Below the pieces are notes generated by a model. The model made no database searches, was not told the origin of the DNA, and saw only the letters and a list, made by a program, of their open reading frames with translations. 64,000 nucleotides of DNA, from assembly GCA_034096865.1 (NCBI GenBank), contig JAWQFJ010016806.1, forward strand, positions 56,001-120,000, given 5' to 3'. This document shows, in pieces, positions 12,601 through 21,298 of this stretch (position 1 is its first letter; each line of letters starts with the position of its first letter). A program made the translations under genes and the position numbers. Origin of the DNA: Theodoxus fluviatilis. Taxonomy: Eukaryota; Mollusca; Gastropoda; Cycloneritida; Neritidae.

Positions 12601-14019
12601 CTGTAAGTTATGTGCCATGGGGTCTGTCTGTCTGTAAGTTATGTGCCATGGGGTCTGTCTGCCTGTAAGTTATGTGCCATGGGGTCTGTCTGTCTGTAAG
12701 TTATGTGCCCATGGGGTCTGTCTGCCTGTAAGTTATGTGCCATGGGGTCTGTCTGTCTGTAAGTTATGTGCCATGGGGTCTGTCTGTCTGTAAGTTATGT
12801 GCCATGGGGTCTGTCTGCCTGTAAGTTATGTGCCATGGGGTCTGTCTGCCTGTAAGTTATGTGCCATGGGGTCTGTCTGCCTGTAAGTTATGTGCCATGG
12901 GGTCTGTCTGCCTGTAAGTTATGTGCCATGGGGTCTGTCTGCCTGTAAGTTATGTGCCATGGGGTCTGTCTGTCTGTAAGTTATGTGCCATGGGGTCTCG
13001 AGGCTGCCATGATTGTCCTCAGTACTTTGCCTGACTATTCTGAATGATGTTGTTTGTCTGTCTGTGTGTTTGTTTGTTTGTTTGTTTGTTTGTTTGTTTA
13101 ATCAAAACTGAAGAGACCACCTTTACTTGCCCTTCCTGAACGTCTTTAAACGTTTTGCACGATAAAATTTCAAGAGCAAAATTGAGTTTGTGAAATTTTG
13201 TTATATACTGTATTTTCAAAACAGAAAGACTCCAACAGAAATGGATGAATAATGCAAATATCTGGATATTTGTTTTTTTTGCTGAGTACCTGAACTGTTA
13301 GAACTAGCACACAGTGGCACCATATAAACCTTTATTGTAAAAAAGGGAAGATGACTGATTAGCTTCTTGCCTTCTTTTCAAATGTTCAATTTTCGAGAAG
13401 ACAAAGACAAACTAACATGTCTACATCACTGTAGTCATCAGATCAGTTGAAGTATGGCAGAGAGCATGCCTCACAAATGAAGGTATTCTGCATCTTTTGA
13501 AATGTTGCTCTATTGTCCCAGATGAAATCACCTCTGTTTGTTTTGGGGGGGTTTTCTTTCCAGTGTCAAAACCTCTCACTAAAGAGCAGGAGGTAGAGTG
13601 CAAGCGCATCTTCAAGCTGCTGGAAAGGTGAGCTAGTATTTTTGCGTTGAATCTTTGATTCCCCATTCAAGTACAGAATAATTGTTTTACCATTTCTGAC
13701 TTATGGACTTGACACTGATGTCAACAACTTTTGCAAAGGTGGCATAATTAATGGTTTGATGCCAACATTAATCAGTAATCAATATTTCACAGCCTGAGAC
13801 AAATTTAGTCACACAAATGGTCTAACCAAGTGCATTAATGATCACTGTTTCCTCCTCCTCCACCTTTCCTCTCTGACTTCGACCTCTGACATCTTGTTGC
13901 CCTTTGACCCCAGGTGCCCCGTGCCCCACAGTCTTGACCTTCAGGCACTGGCCCAGCAATTCAGCAGTCTGGAGATGTCAGAGCTGGCTGTGGCTTGCCT
14001 CAAGCTCTCGCCTGTCTAG
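5555..14019 (+). CDS. KNTC1: KNTC1/Rod homologue, 3' part, ten exons (partial gene)
   Basis: KNTC1 (Rod) is the large subunit of the Rod-Zw10-Zwilch complex, which sits on unattached kinetochores, recruits dynein through Spindly and supports the spindle checkpoint. I joined ten exons: 5555-5787, 6387-6505, 6997-7073, 7356-7425, 9866-9987, 10477-10612, 11506-11601, 12150-12261, 13564-13627 and 13914-14019. Every junction is GT-AG and every phase matches, giving about 377 residues before TAG. Recognition rests on blocks I recall from vertebrate KNTC1: MAKGLWRHH, LCLDYKIYD, GLNM, SLPAFSKAWQR and ERCPVP..LDL...AQQF. The first exon here starts in phase 2, so the bulk of the gene (over 2000 residues in vertebrates) lies upstream of the window. 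The visible protein is helical, with no membrane segment. The C-terminus ends over 100 residues before the vertebrate one as I remember it. Identity is strong; the exact 5' boundary of the first exon is less certain. Confidence 0.88.
5795..6025. repeat. Degenerate GGAA-rich purine tract
   Basis: The segment after the exon a donor is dominated by imperfect copies of TGGAAGGAA and ATGGAAGG. It is purine-rich on the + strand across most of its length. It looks like a decayed short tandem repeat in the intron. Confidence 0.6.
6387..6505 (+). CDS. KNTC1: KNTC1 exon b
   Basis: Reads DTHAVCKAIAGIWDLDF then DRLRLELVEQWLPSG and ends in an acidic run (EEEE). Acceptor TTGCAG, donor GTGAGT. Phase 1 in and phase 0 out agree with both neighbours. 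Confidence 0.8.
6514..6695. repeat. Compound TCTG/TCTA/CCCT microsatellite in KNTC1 intron
   Basis: TCTG repeats are followed by TCTA repeats, then a short CCCT tract, starting eight bases after the exon b donor. The open frames across it are low complexity. Confidence 0.95.
6997..7073 (+). CDS. KNTC1: KNTC1 exon c
   Basis: Reads TMTFNFQNLKMVEEDDKMDE and then DDSLK plus a split codon. Acceptor TTTTTTCAG, donor GTAATT. An acidic linker before the conserved helical block of the next exon. Confidence 0.8.
7356..7425 (+). CDS. KNTC1: KNTC1 exon d
   Basis: Reads VCYLLQEGSAEENVIYLLNY then IFK. Acceptor TGTTACAG, donor GTGAGC. The ENVIYLLNYIFK block resembles the VIYLLQYL segment I recall from vertebrate KNTC1. 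Confidence 0.85.
7529..7667 (+). mobile_element. SINE-like repeat, 3' half, with ATTC tail
   Basis: Shares the 3' end seen in other copies of this window: CTTGCTCTTA, then TCAATGGCCTTACATAGCCT, then a pairing AAAGGCTGATAGG. It ends in about eight ATTC units. The 5' half is missing, as expected of a 5'-truncated retrocopy. Confidence 0.7.
7937..8770. mobile_element. Dispersed element rich in AGGTCA sites, copy 1
   Basis: Begins TGACTCACATGCGAAGC and ends near GCATGTGAGTCGTATGG then CTTTGCCCTTCTTG. The two ends share GACTCACATGC in inverted orientation. The interior matches 59427-60345 closely over its length. By hand I count about ten TCAAGGTCA or reverse TGACCTTGA sites, the consensus for ERR/SF-1/FTZ-F1-type nuclear receptors. 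No coding frame. It lies in the intron between exons d and e. The family is not one I can name. Confidence 0.8.
8771..9384. other. KNTC1 intron sequence, nothing recognised
   Basis: No frames of note, no splice-flanked coding block and no tandem repeats that I can see. Confidence 0.5.
9385..9705. repeat. G/T-rich minisatellite, about 40-bp units
   Basis: Roughly eight imperfect units of about 40-42 bp built on TTGGTTTGGTAGAGTGGG and TTTGGTTGGGTTTAGATTGA. It lies in the KNTC1 intron before exon e. The minus-strand frame across it is low-complexity (Asn/Pro/Thr/Gln). Confidence 0.85.
9866..9987 (+). CDS. KNTC1: KNTC1 exon e
   Basis: Reads DQGKAEMLGNLCRVRALHCL then LQLADDAMLL and an Arg/Gln-rich end. 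Acceptor ATGCACAG, donor GTGGGT, phase 2 out. It lies after a 2.4-kb intron that holds a SINE tail, the AGGTCA-rich element and a G/T minisatellite. Confidence 0.87.
10477..10612 (+). CDS. KNTC1: KNTC1 exon f
   Basis: Reads RMLHVLCYLVGLEQLHVQY then FEEKDKEAMAKGLWRHHRNQ. Acceptor TTCACAG, donor GTGAGT. GLWRHH aligns with the GLWKNH motif of vertebrate KNTC1, one of the clearest family matches here. Confidence 0.9.
10613..11505. other. KNTC1 intron between exons f and g
   Basis: AT-rich intron. A short GGGCAGCTATGGGC-like duplication appears near 11318-11360. No coding or repeat family recognised. Confidence 0.5.
11506..11601 (+). CDS. KNTC1: KNTC1 exon g
   Basis: Reads GVQVVAMLCLDYKIYDPDLL then NSLLVQMMGLNM. 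It is exactly 32 codons, phase 0 on both sides. Acceptor GTGTTACAG, donor GTGAGT. LCLDYKIYD is almost identical to the vertebrate LCLEYKIYD. The exon lies in a longer open frame starting at 11419, but homology and the acceptor place the exon start at 11506. Confidence 0.9.
11943..12175 (+). repeat. Tandem triplication of the exon h acceptor region
   Basis: Three diverged units of about 93-95 bp each contain GGTCCAG or TTGTTCCAG plus the first exon bases. ATAAAGCTATTGGAGCAG at 12055 duplicates the true exon start at 12150. Using the 12055 copy as the exon start gives six matching codons, then GCAGGGCTG and a TGA stop. Confidence 0.8.
12150..12261 (+). CDS. KNTC1: KNTC1 exon h, carrying the first copy of a donor minisatellite
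   Basis: Reads IKLLEQVVLRLSGVSRVWSL then PAFSKAWQRLLSSRLSV. SLPAFSKAWQR matches the vertebrate QVPYFSKAWQR block. Acceptor TTGTTCCAG, donor T|GTAAGT at 12262. The donor and its flanks are the first unit of the 31-bp array that follows. The acceptor and first 18 bases also occur 95 bp upstream as a decoy. Confidence 0.9.
12250..13000 (+). repeat. 31-bp minisatellite repeating the exon h splice donor 24 times
   Basis: Unit of 31 bp containing CTGTCTGCCTGTAAGTTATG then TGCCATGGGG. The first GTAAGT (12262) is the true exon h donor, and the last is at 12976. Units differ mainly at one C/T site, plus a single-base insertion near 12710. Because 31 is not a multiple of three, later donors shift the frame, and a TAA appears in the second unit. 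Confidence 0.95.
13050..13100. repeat. TGTC/GTTT microsatellite
   Basis: TCTG units grade into about nine GTTT units in the intron after exon h. Confidence 0.9.
13564..13627 (+). CDS. KNTC1: KNTC1 exon i
   Basis: With one base from the previous exon it reads LSKPLTKEQEVECKRIFKLL then E and a split Arg codon. Acceptor CTTTCCAG, donor GTGAGC. The phase fits only if the previous exon uses its first (12262) donor, or one that adds a multiple of three bases. Confidence 0.85.
13914..14019 (+). CDS. KNTC1: KNTC1 terminal coding exon
   Basis: Reads CPVPHSLDLQALAQQFSSLE then MSELAVACLKLSPV and TAG. Acceptor TGACCCCAG. The match to vertebrate ECPVSGDLDLIGVARQY and ALACLMLMP is clear. The frame then stops, whereas the vertebrate protein, as I recall it, continues for over 100 residues. 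Near the end I see only a weak GTCTAG in place of a donor, so a short C-terminus is the simplest reading. Confidence 0.85.
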
Positions 14020-14563
14020 ACCTAAGGATAAAGACAATGCAGACATCACATGGCACACGTGATGCATGTAATTGTATCAAATGGTGGTTTTTAGCTTAGA
14101 AAAGATATATCAGTAATACTGGAGGTATGTGCACTCCGATTGCACATGTGTTTATACTTGTTGATCAGATGTGATACAGGAAAAATTGAATGAAGTTTAC
14201 TGAGTGGGTTAGGATGGGCTTGGGATTTTAAGTTTTTATACAGTCTGCATTCAATAGACATATTTCAATGTAATATGTTATGGTTGCTTAGCTACTCTCA
14301 GAGAGGACTTCTGAAGCTTTGCAGATTTGCCACTACACATTTGTCTTCAAGCCAACCGTAAGATTTGCCTTGTAACAATACTCTCTTCAAACTCATGTTG
14401 AACTGAAGAATGGACAGTGCTTGATTTAAACCATTTAAAATGTACATTGTTTGTTTTCTGTACATTTTGTTGCCAATGTTGTATGTGTACATATGTCCTA
14501 CAACTCCCAATGTGAGACTTTTAATTGCTTTTCAAAATCCCCATTGGGCACTAAAATATGAAA
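14020..14563 (+). other. Probable 3' UTR of the KNTC1 homologue
   Basis: AT-rich sequence directly after the TAG, with no AATAAA or ATTAAA that I can find before the LTR-like insertion at 14569. The next AATAAA on this strand is 14953-14958, inside the insertion. Beyond the insertion there are AATAAA hexamers at 16613 and 16636. Assignment as UTR is by position only. Confidence 0.5.
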
Positions 14564-14568
14564 TAGAT

Positions 14569-15965
14569 TGTGACCTACCCTCCACTTTAATTGTCACAAT
14601 TTTCCAATTCTTCTTTCTTTTCCTGGTCTAGGGGTATCAACTATCATACGTGGAGGGGGTCAAACTAATTCATTCTCTCACTCTTTCACTGTTCACATAA
14701 CATGACACAGTGTTCAATAATGATTTTCTTTAATATGACTAGATCATGACAAGAAAATACTATAAAGACAAAATGGGTTAAAACAATCAATTAGGCTGGT
14801 CAGCCTACATAATCTTAGACTGAACGTAGAGGAATGCTTCCTCTACACCAACTACTTGAATATAGAGAATAATGTCACGGTAGATGAATTATATCAGTCT
14901 CTTATCCTTGTCAGTCTACTCTCAGACTGAGCATAGAGGAATGCTTCCTCTGAATAAACAACAGAATGAATTTCAGACAGTACTTACGAGCGAGTCTTTT
15001 GCCGACTGGTGACGCTAATTCGGTAGCGCGTCACAGATAAAATTTCGTACACATAATTCTGGTCTTTCAGACCATCACACACAATCTCTCTCACAAGGCT
15101 ATTCCTTAGAGAGAGAGATTAGAAAGGCCATAAAACGTGTTGTGTATTCCACACACAACACGACACAGCTCCACCGTCTGCTTGGAGTTAGCTTTGCACA
15201 ATTGACACTCAACCCAGCGTACGTTACGCGTAGACTGAGGGAAGATTCCATACGACGAACTGGTCTAGGAATTCAGGGAAAATTGTCCTTTCGTCAGAAG
15301 AGGACTTTGCAGGAGTTCTTTCAAACGTGGTTTGACTGCCACGCGTGATGAGCGGCGTCGATTTCAGCCTCGCACTGCCGCACTTAGTAGCTGCGCACAC
15401 TCATGGGGTATTGTTCTTAGTACAGGATTATTGATGGAGAGTCTTTTACGTGCTCTCACTGCACACAGAGTGTGACGTCTCTCTTTACTTAGACATTCAC
15501 GTCTCTTCAGCCCGCGGGCTCGGCACACACTGCCTTTTCCTTCCCCGAGCGTCGTCTAAAAAAGAACCACAACAAAGCTTCCATGTGACCAGCCTTAACC
15601 AATCAAATCCTCAGGGATAGCGTCATCGTCCTAGTTATGTTGAAATGGTCGTTGAGGCCAATTGCGCCAAACGTTGGGTTTTAAAACCTAGACGTAACCC
15701 AGACAGAGAGTTCACACAAGGTTAGACTGGCAATTCCTGCCAGACATTGTATTTTAAACAGTATGGGAAAATAGGGCGCCTGGTCGACATTTTGAACAGC
15801 CCAGACAATGAGGACACCGAATCATCACGTACGCGTTCTCCTCTCGCCCTAACAACGGCTTTAACTGCTCAGCGCCAACTCGCATTTTCAAAAACACATA
15901 GAGAATATAACACAAAATAGACATTTCACACATAAGAAATATAATTCAGGGGTAGGTCCGTAACA
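14569..15965 (-). mobile_element. Solo LTR-like insertion, 1397 bp, TSD TAGAT
   Basis: Bounded by TAGAT at 14564-14568 and 15966-15970. It begins TGTGACCTACCC and ends GGGTAGGTCCGTAACA, so both strands read TGT...ACA with related inverted ends. The minus-strand start TGTTACGGACC matches the + strand start of the second LTR at 16811, which suggests minus orientation. A 27-bp motif with core AGAGGAATGCTTCCTCT occurs twice (14818-14844, 14925-14951). No coding frame beyond a 68-codon one of no known family. It could also be a short non-autonomous element, but a 5-bp duplication with TG...CA ends is typical of LTR retroelements. Confidence 0.8.
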
Positions 15966-15970
15966 TAGAT

Positions 15971-16805
15971 ATTGATGAATGCTTTGATGCTGAAGGCAAG
16001 TTTAGAAGATGCTGTAAACCTTGCTGCGTGTCATTTTTATTTTACCATGCTTTTGTTGCATTTGTTGTGGTCATAGACCTAATTTAGTTGACTGTTTTAG
16101 TTTTAATGTCAAGGACACCTTTCCTTCCGACTTGCAAGAAAGCAAACATGTACAGTAGCTGTGATTAATTAAAGTTTGGACAGGTAGTGTCACATCAGAT
16201 TGTTATTTAATTAAAGATTATCTCAAATTAGCAAATAGTGGCTGCTAGCTTTCCAAAACCTGTGAAATCTTGCTCCTTCTCATTTGTTGGTCTTCATCCT
16301 CAAGGGCATGTACTAAACATGACGGTTTATTCGGTCTATGAAAAAGTTTTGTATGTTCTGTTCAAATGTTTTGCAATTTGTCCTAGATTTTTTAAATGCA
16401 AACAAGTTTTTCTAACGTGAGAAAGAAGAGAAGCTCAATATCAACAAGTAAAGTAGACAGAGATAGCTGGATGGTGTAGGAAAGACTAGTTGCAGTGACT
16501 CAAGATGCCTGAAAACTATTTGTAGTGGGACCAGTTTGTAGCCAGGTACAGATTGTGATAAAGTCGGCAGGAGAAAGATGACACAGATGTGGTGTGTTTA
16601 GGTACATTTCAAAATAAAATCAGTTCCCTTCTTTCAATAAACAACATATATATGCTGCATAACACCTTTCTCGTTAATTTAGGTTTTGTGTGGATTGCAT
16701 GTGATTATTCTGATTATTGATCATTTTGCCTGTACTTGTCAGCCCCTAAACACACCTACATGTATATCTGAGCAAACTGTTCACATTTCTGAGTACATAC
16801 AGCTA
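15971..16805 (+). other. AT-rich sequence with two poly(A) signals; possible displaced 3' UTR
   Basis: Resembles 14020-14563 in composition and has AATAAA at 16613-16618 and 16636-16641. If the LTR landed inside the KNTC1 3' UTR, this is the rest of it. No gene seen. Confidence 0.4.
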
Positions 16806-16810
16806 GTCTG

Positions 16811-17389
16811 TGTTACGGACCGGCTAACTGGGCCTAGGGGTAGCCTAGCCTGCACAATGGAAAATAAACAAGAAAGACACAGATATAGAAATGAGGTGTA
16901 TTCGCCACAATCACCGTATGGTATACACTCAACAGCCCCTGCGCACAAAGGCGCTAACGTGCGGCCCCCGCCGACAATGGCTCTACAAGTGACCAAGCGG
17001 CCTCCGCTGACTGTCTCCACGCCGGCCCCCGCCAGTAGAGCTCCGAGCCTCAGTTCGGATTTCTGTGACTTGTCACCATGCAGAAGAACCCTGAAAACAA
17101 CACAAACTAACTCATCCGTTCCTTCACTGTCAATCATCATACATACGCGGTATTTACAATATAGAATGATAGCTGATAAAATCACCACTCGCCCGTCTCC
17201 CTGGGGTTGATTCGCTCTAGTGTCGCACACCACTTTCACTCAACAAATATACAATCAATCCGATCATCCGCTCACACTTGAACACTCTTCAGCCACCACG
17301 TCACCAACTCATGCTAAAAGTAATCACAATCAAAACAAAATCACGTGCACACACCATTCGGCACATTCGATTCATAACAGTCTGCATCA
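16811..17389 (+). mobile_element. Solo LTR-like insertion, 579 bp, TSD GTCTG
   Basis: Flanked by GTCTG at 16806-16810 and 17390-17394. Begins TGTTACGGACCGGC and ends TTCATAACA, giving short inverted TGTTA/TAACA ends. GC-rich middle. The overlapping frames on both strands (16686-17210, 16781-17239) are not recognisable proteins. No internal domain or second LTR is visible, so it reads as a solo LTR. Confidence 0.8.
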
Positions 17390-17394
17390 ATGTG

Positions 17395-18445
17395 CCATCA
17401 GTAATCTCATCGGGAGAGAATGTTGCTGTTTTGATTTGACTTTGCACAACTAGGTTTACATCAATGACAAATTCCTATAGAGTGCTGTGCAAACTTAATT
17501 ACACAGGAGTCAGTATCAAAATTAACACAAAAAACTGTCTGGTTTTGGAAACGGATTTATTACAAGAACTTACTGATTGGCCATTGTCTATGGTTACAGC
17601 AATCACTTTTTTTTTAAAGAGCGGAAATGCCTTTTGAATTGCATATCCATAGTGCTGGAAAGCCCGCCTTTTCTTCTATGTTAATCCTGACAAGTGAACT
17701 CGAGGCAAAGCTGAATGGTACTCCTGAGATAAAGAGCTCCAAACGCTAGCAAGTTTACGAAGTCACGAGTTTATCTTCACTTTTCTAACATTTAAAGTGT
17801 CTTGTCAGAGCTGTAATCTAAAACGTTACCTTTGATGTATAGTGTTGGCTGGAAGTAGCTAGGAATCCAAATAAGCCATTTGTTATGAAGTTGGAAGTCA
17901 ATAATGATTCAATAAGGAGAAGTACTGGTCAGCTGTCAAGATAAATTCATGAAGTAGATTTCATTATCAGAAGTTAAGATTCAAGGAGTAGATTTACAGG
18001 TAAGCCGTTGGAAAAGAAGTATAAGACTTGCCAAGCGAACGTACCCGTCTGAAATCGAGAAAGATTAGGAAAGCAGATTTACTGGTTAAAAGTAAACACA
18101 AATCTTGGCTTGCGTCCAGATGGCTACTTGACATTGCTTGACCCATGGCAGGTCAATACAGAAGGAATTCCCACCATGGAAAGTAGCCATTGGATCCATG
18201 GGATGAAGAGGACTGAGTGGAAAGGTCAAATGGCAAGGCATGCGATCAGAGCAGGAATCTGTGATTGGTGAAGAGCGATGAAGACAGATCGGTCCTTGAC
18301 AAGCACGCTTTTGGCTGCAAGAGGTCTGGATAGCCTGCCACTGTGGCTGTAAGGAGATGATGGAGTTGTATCGACCTCGGATTCGAACGTGTCCAACACT
18401 CTTGCACAGTAGGCAGTTCTCCCTTTCTCGTTTGATTGGCAAAGG
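17395..18445. other. No gene recognised
   Basis: The minus-strand frames at 18086-18517 and nearby have no family resemblance and overlap each other in several frames. No clear splice-flanked coding block. Confidence 0.45.
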
Positions 18446-18600
18446 AGAGAGAGATGTCCAAAGGTCATGAGTTAAATAACCGGGAAGAACACACAAGAAA
18501 CAGAGAGAGATGTCCAAAGGTCATGAGTTAAATAACCGGAAAGAACACAAGAAAGAAAGAGAGAGATGTCCAAAGGTCATGAGTTAAGGAAAACTAGCTC
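18446..18600. repeat. 56-bp tandem repeat, three units
   Basis: Three copies, 56 bp apart, of a unit with core GATGTCCAAAGGTCATGAG followed by TTAAATAACCGG and AAGAACAC. The third copy is cut short. A fragment of the A/G-rich part recurs near 18640-18670. Confidence 0.85.
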
Positions 18601-18789
18601 TTATAATTAGCTATTTTGTGTGTGTGTGTGTCGCATAATAACTAGAAAGAACACACAAGAAAGATAGAGAGAACGAAGCGCAGACTATAAAGGCACTTAA
18701 AAAGCGCAGATTTACACAGGCACGGTGACCTGTCGATTTTAACGAGAGAATCGGTGGCAGCAGAAATGAGATCTCAGTTGAAACTCGGA

Positions 18790-19034
18790 TGCGAAGAGCC
18801 TGGTGCAACTGCCCCCAGTGGGCTGGGGGTCAGGATAGACCCACTACGTCTCCCTAGGCATTTCGTAAGAGGCGAATAACTAGAGACATCGTGGCTAGAT
18901 TTGCTCTTACTCTATACCATTCTTGTGATTTTCGTGGTCAATGGCTTTACATAGCCTACAAAGACTGATAGCCCGTAACAATCATCCATCCGTCCGTCCG
19001 TCCATCCATCAATCCATCCATCCATCCATCCATC
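18790..19034 (+). mobile_element. SINE-like repeat with CATC/CGTC tail
   Basis: Head GGGCTGGGGGTCAGGATAG then ACCCACTACG, middle TTTCGTAAGAGGCGAATA, and 3' end GTGGTCAATGGC and CAAAGACTGATAGCCCG. It runs straight into CCGT/CCAT tetranucleotides. The same order of blocks occurs at 37100, 57790 and, reversed, at 27321 and 42302. Confidence 0.75.
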
Positions 19035-19159
19035 GGGTAGGGGACGGCATAGCCTGAAACTAAAAGCCCTGCAGCGCTGTGGTGTGCCATTTTCACGTAT
19101 TCCGTTCGTTGTCCTGGCATACACACACCCGCGCGCGCGCACACATATACACACATCAC

Positions 19160-19164
19160 ATGCA

Positions 19165-19217
<53 letters not shown>

Positions 19218-19262
19218 ACCCACCCACACAAACACGCGCGCGCGCACAGACATACACACATA
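19160..19262. repeat. CT microsatellite flanked by CA/CG-rich tracts
   Basis: About 25 CT units followed by ACACACAAACACGCGCGCGC-like sequence. All frames over it are low complexity. Confidence 0.95.
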
Positions 19263-19269
19263 TATCGCC

Positions 19270-20811
19270 ATGTGTAATAGTCGCATTGTCAGAGCGTTCT
19301 CTGAGTTGTGGTGGTGTTGTGTGTTTTTTAAGCAGCATGCCTGCAGGAATGTATTATTGATCATGAGCTATTTGACAAGATGTTCACCAGACCCGCACTT
19401 GAAGTGAATCGGTGAGACCTCACAAAATCAATCATCTGAAAGGTCGAGTCCTGAAAAGATGGATCATTACTTAGTCATGTGGACATTCTTATCTCAGTGA
19501 AAGTTTCGGATCCTAAGACAACACGGAAGCATTGAAAGCGGAGAAGGCGTGCTTAACAACAAAAACGGGCGAGTCGGCGCGAATGAGTTTTTGGCCCTCA
19601 TCCATGCAAATTAATTGCAGATGCTTTGTGTGGGTGTATTACAATGCTGAAGCTGATGAACGCACACACATTGAAACGCGCTCGCACATGCAGAATACCC
19701 AATGAAACGCATTTCCACCTGATATTATTCAACCGCCCAAGCCCTTCCGTCACCCCAAGGAAGAATGCCTGGACACAAAAACTTCACCTGCCCCATGTTT
19801 ATACAGCAAACAAAACCCATACATTAGGCTCAGGTTGTGACGTCACTGATCTATTTGCAAGTCCAAGACATCGATCAACAAAAAGTTCGCACATCTTTCA
19901 TTGTTCCCGGTTGGTGTTTATCTCTATTACACTTTTTGTCCTTTTTGCCACACCATGATTTACGTATCAACCCTGGGCATGAATAAATATCCCAGGGAAA
20001 GGAGAAAAAACCAGACATCTTCGTTGACCGTGAAGATGCAGCGGTCTTATTCGCACACTTGACGACAAAGGAGTTTGTTTAGCCGTACTCGACCTATTCC
20101 GAGCTGTTTATTCTTCAATCCACTCCATCGATCTTGCATCGAACGGCCCTGCGAAACGGTGTATTCGCTACCCACGCCGAGGCTTGAGGTTCGCAGAGGA
20201 GACAAGCAAACTGCCTGGAAGATCGAAGCTCTTATCCTGTCCTTTTCTACCTGGAAGTCACCTTGATCCGAGGAAAGACGGTCCGGTGTCGCCCCGGTCA
20301 GTCCCCCTCTGAAATGTAACCACAGGAAATCCTTGCTTTGGGTTCCGCATCCACCGCAGAATACCGCTTACAAACAACGGTCTTGGGAAAACAGGAGAAG
20401 CTTTCCTGTGACTGGGAGATACAAGCGATGCTTTCGTTTTCTTGGCTTCCCCCTCTTTATATTAGGCTACATTCTCCCTTCTTGATATTAAATATGTAGA
20501 CTGGTTGCAAATCAAAAGCCATCGTTCATTTGTTAAAATAGAGCAATTGTTGTGTCTACACCATCAGAAAATGTTCCACCTTTCACTTTAAAGGACGTTT
20601 GTAGATAATCTGATTTCCTCTTGATAATCTGATTTCCTCTTGAAGATCAGAGATTCGTCGCAATTTCTGTGCATGCGCAGAAATCTTTTCCTCAGCCTGG
20701 GGTTACGGGAGACCACTTTCATCCAAATGCAACACTGAGTTTGCTGTTTTCTTTTCGCTTTGCAACTGCATCAAGTATGGACCCACTGCAGTGGTGCTTC
20801 GGGATGAAGGC
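19270..20811. other. No gene recognised
   Basis: Short frames at 19626-19958, 20075-20266 and 20669-20908 match no family I know. A 19-bp direct repeat, core GATAATCTGATTTCCTCTT, lies at 20605-20642. Otherwise plain sequence. Confidence 0.45.
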
Positions 20812-21296
20812 CAGGGGCGGGTTTCAAAATGCGAAGATCTCGGTAGATCTACGTAGATCTCGCCGAATGGGCAGTTTCATTCTTTGCTTGCTATCGAGCC
20901 AATCGTAGACGAGCGTAGATTGAGCGAGGCAGCTTGAGAGGTGCCTAGCTTTTAAGATTCGAGACAAAAGTTCGTCGTGGATGCGTTGACCTGCATTCGA
21001 TGTGTAAACTGTAGGAGGTTTCACGATCTATTAATGCATTCAACATACACCTTTGATAAATTAATGCTGTGCATGGCTTCTATTTTCTTTGGATGGGTTG
21101 CTAGTATCTCGAAATAGAGCGTTTTCTGAATGAACCGGCAACACGTCGGCCATTGAAATGTGGCCAGTTCACCTCTTGTCGTGACGTCTACGCATGCGCA
21201 TTACTTCGTCACGTTGGGTAGTTTCTTTTTTAGCTAGCTCTTACTGCGAAGCAAGATCTTGCGACCAAGATCGACTACCTATTTTGAAACCCGCCC
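20812..21296 (+). mobile_element. MITE copy A of a nested inverted cluster
   Basis: Begins CAGGGGCGGGTTTCAAAAT and ends ATTTTGAAACCCGCCC, so it has terminal inverted repeats of about 16-18 bp. Next to the left end are nested palindromes built on AGATCTACGTAGATCT. The CAGGGG terminus is in the style of hAT elements (inference). The copy is about 485 bp with no coding capacity. Confidence 0.8.
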
Positions 21297-21298
21297 TA

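Noticed and set aside
16686..17239. Protein of 150-174 codons on either strand
   Set aside because: The frames lie across an LTR-like insertion with a target duplication and show no domain.
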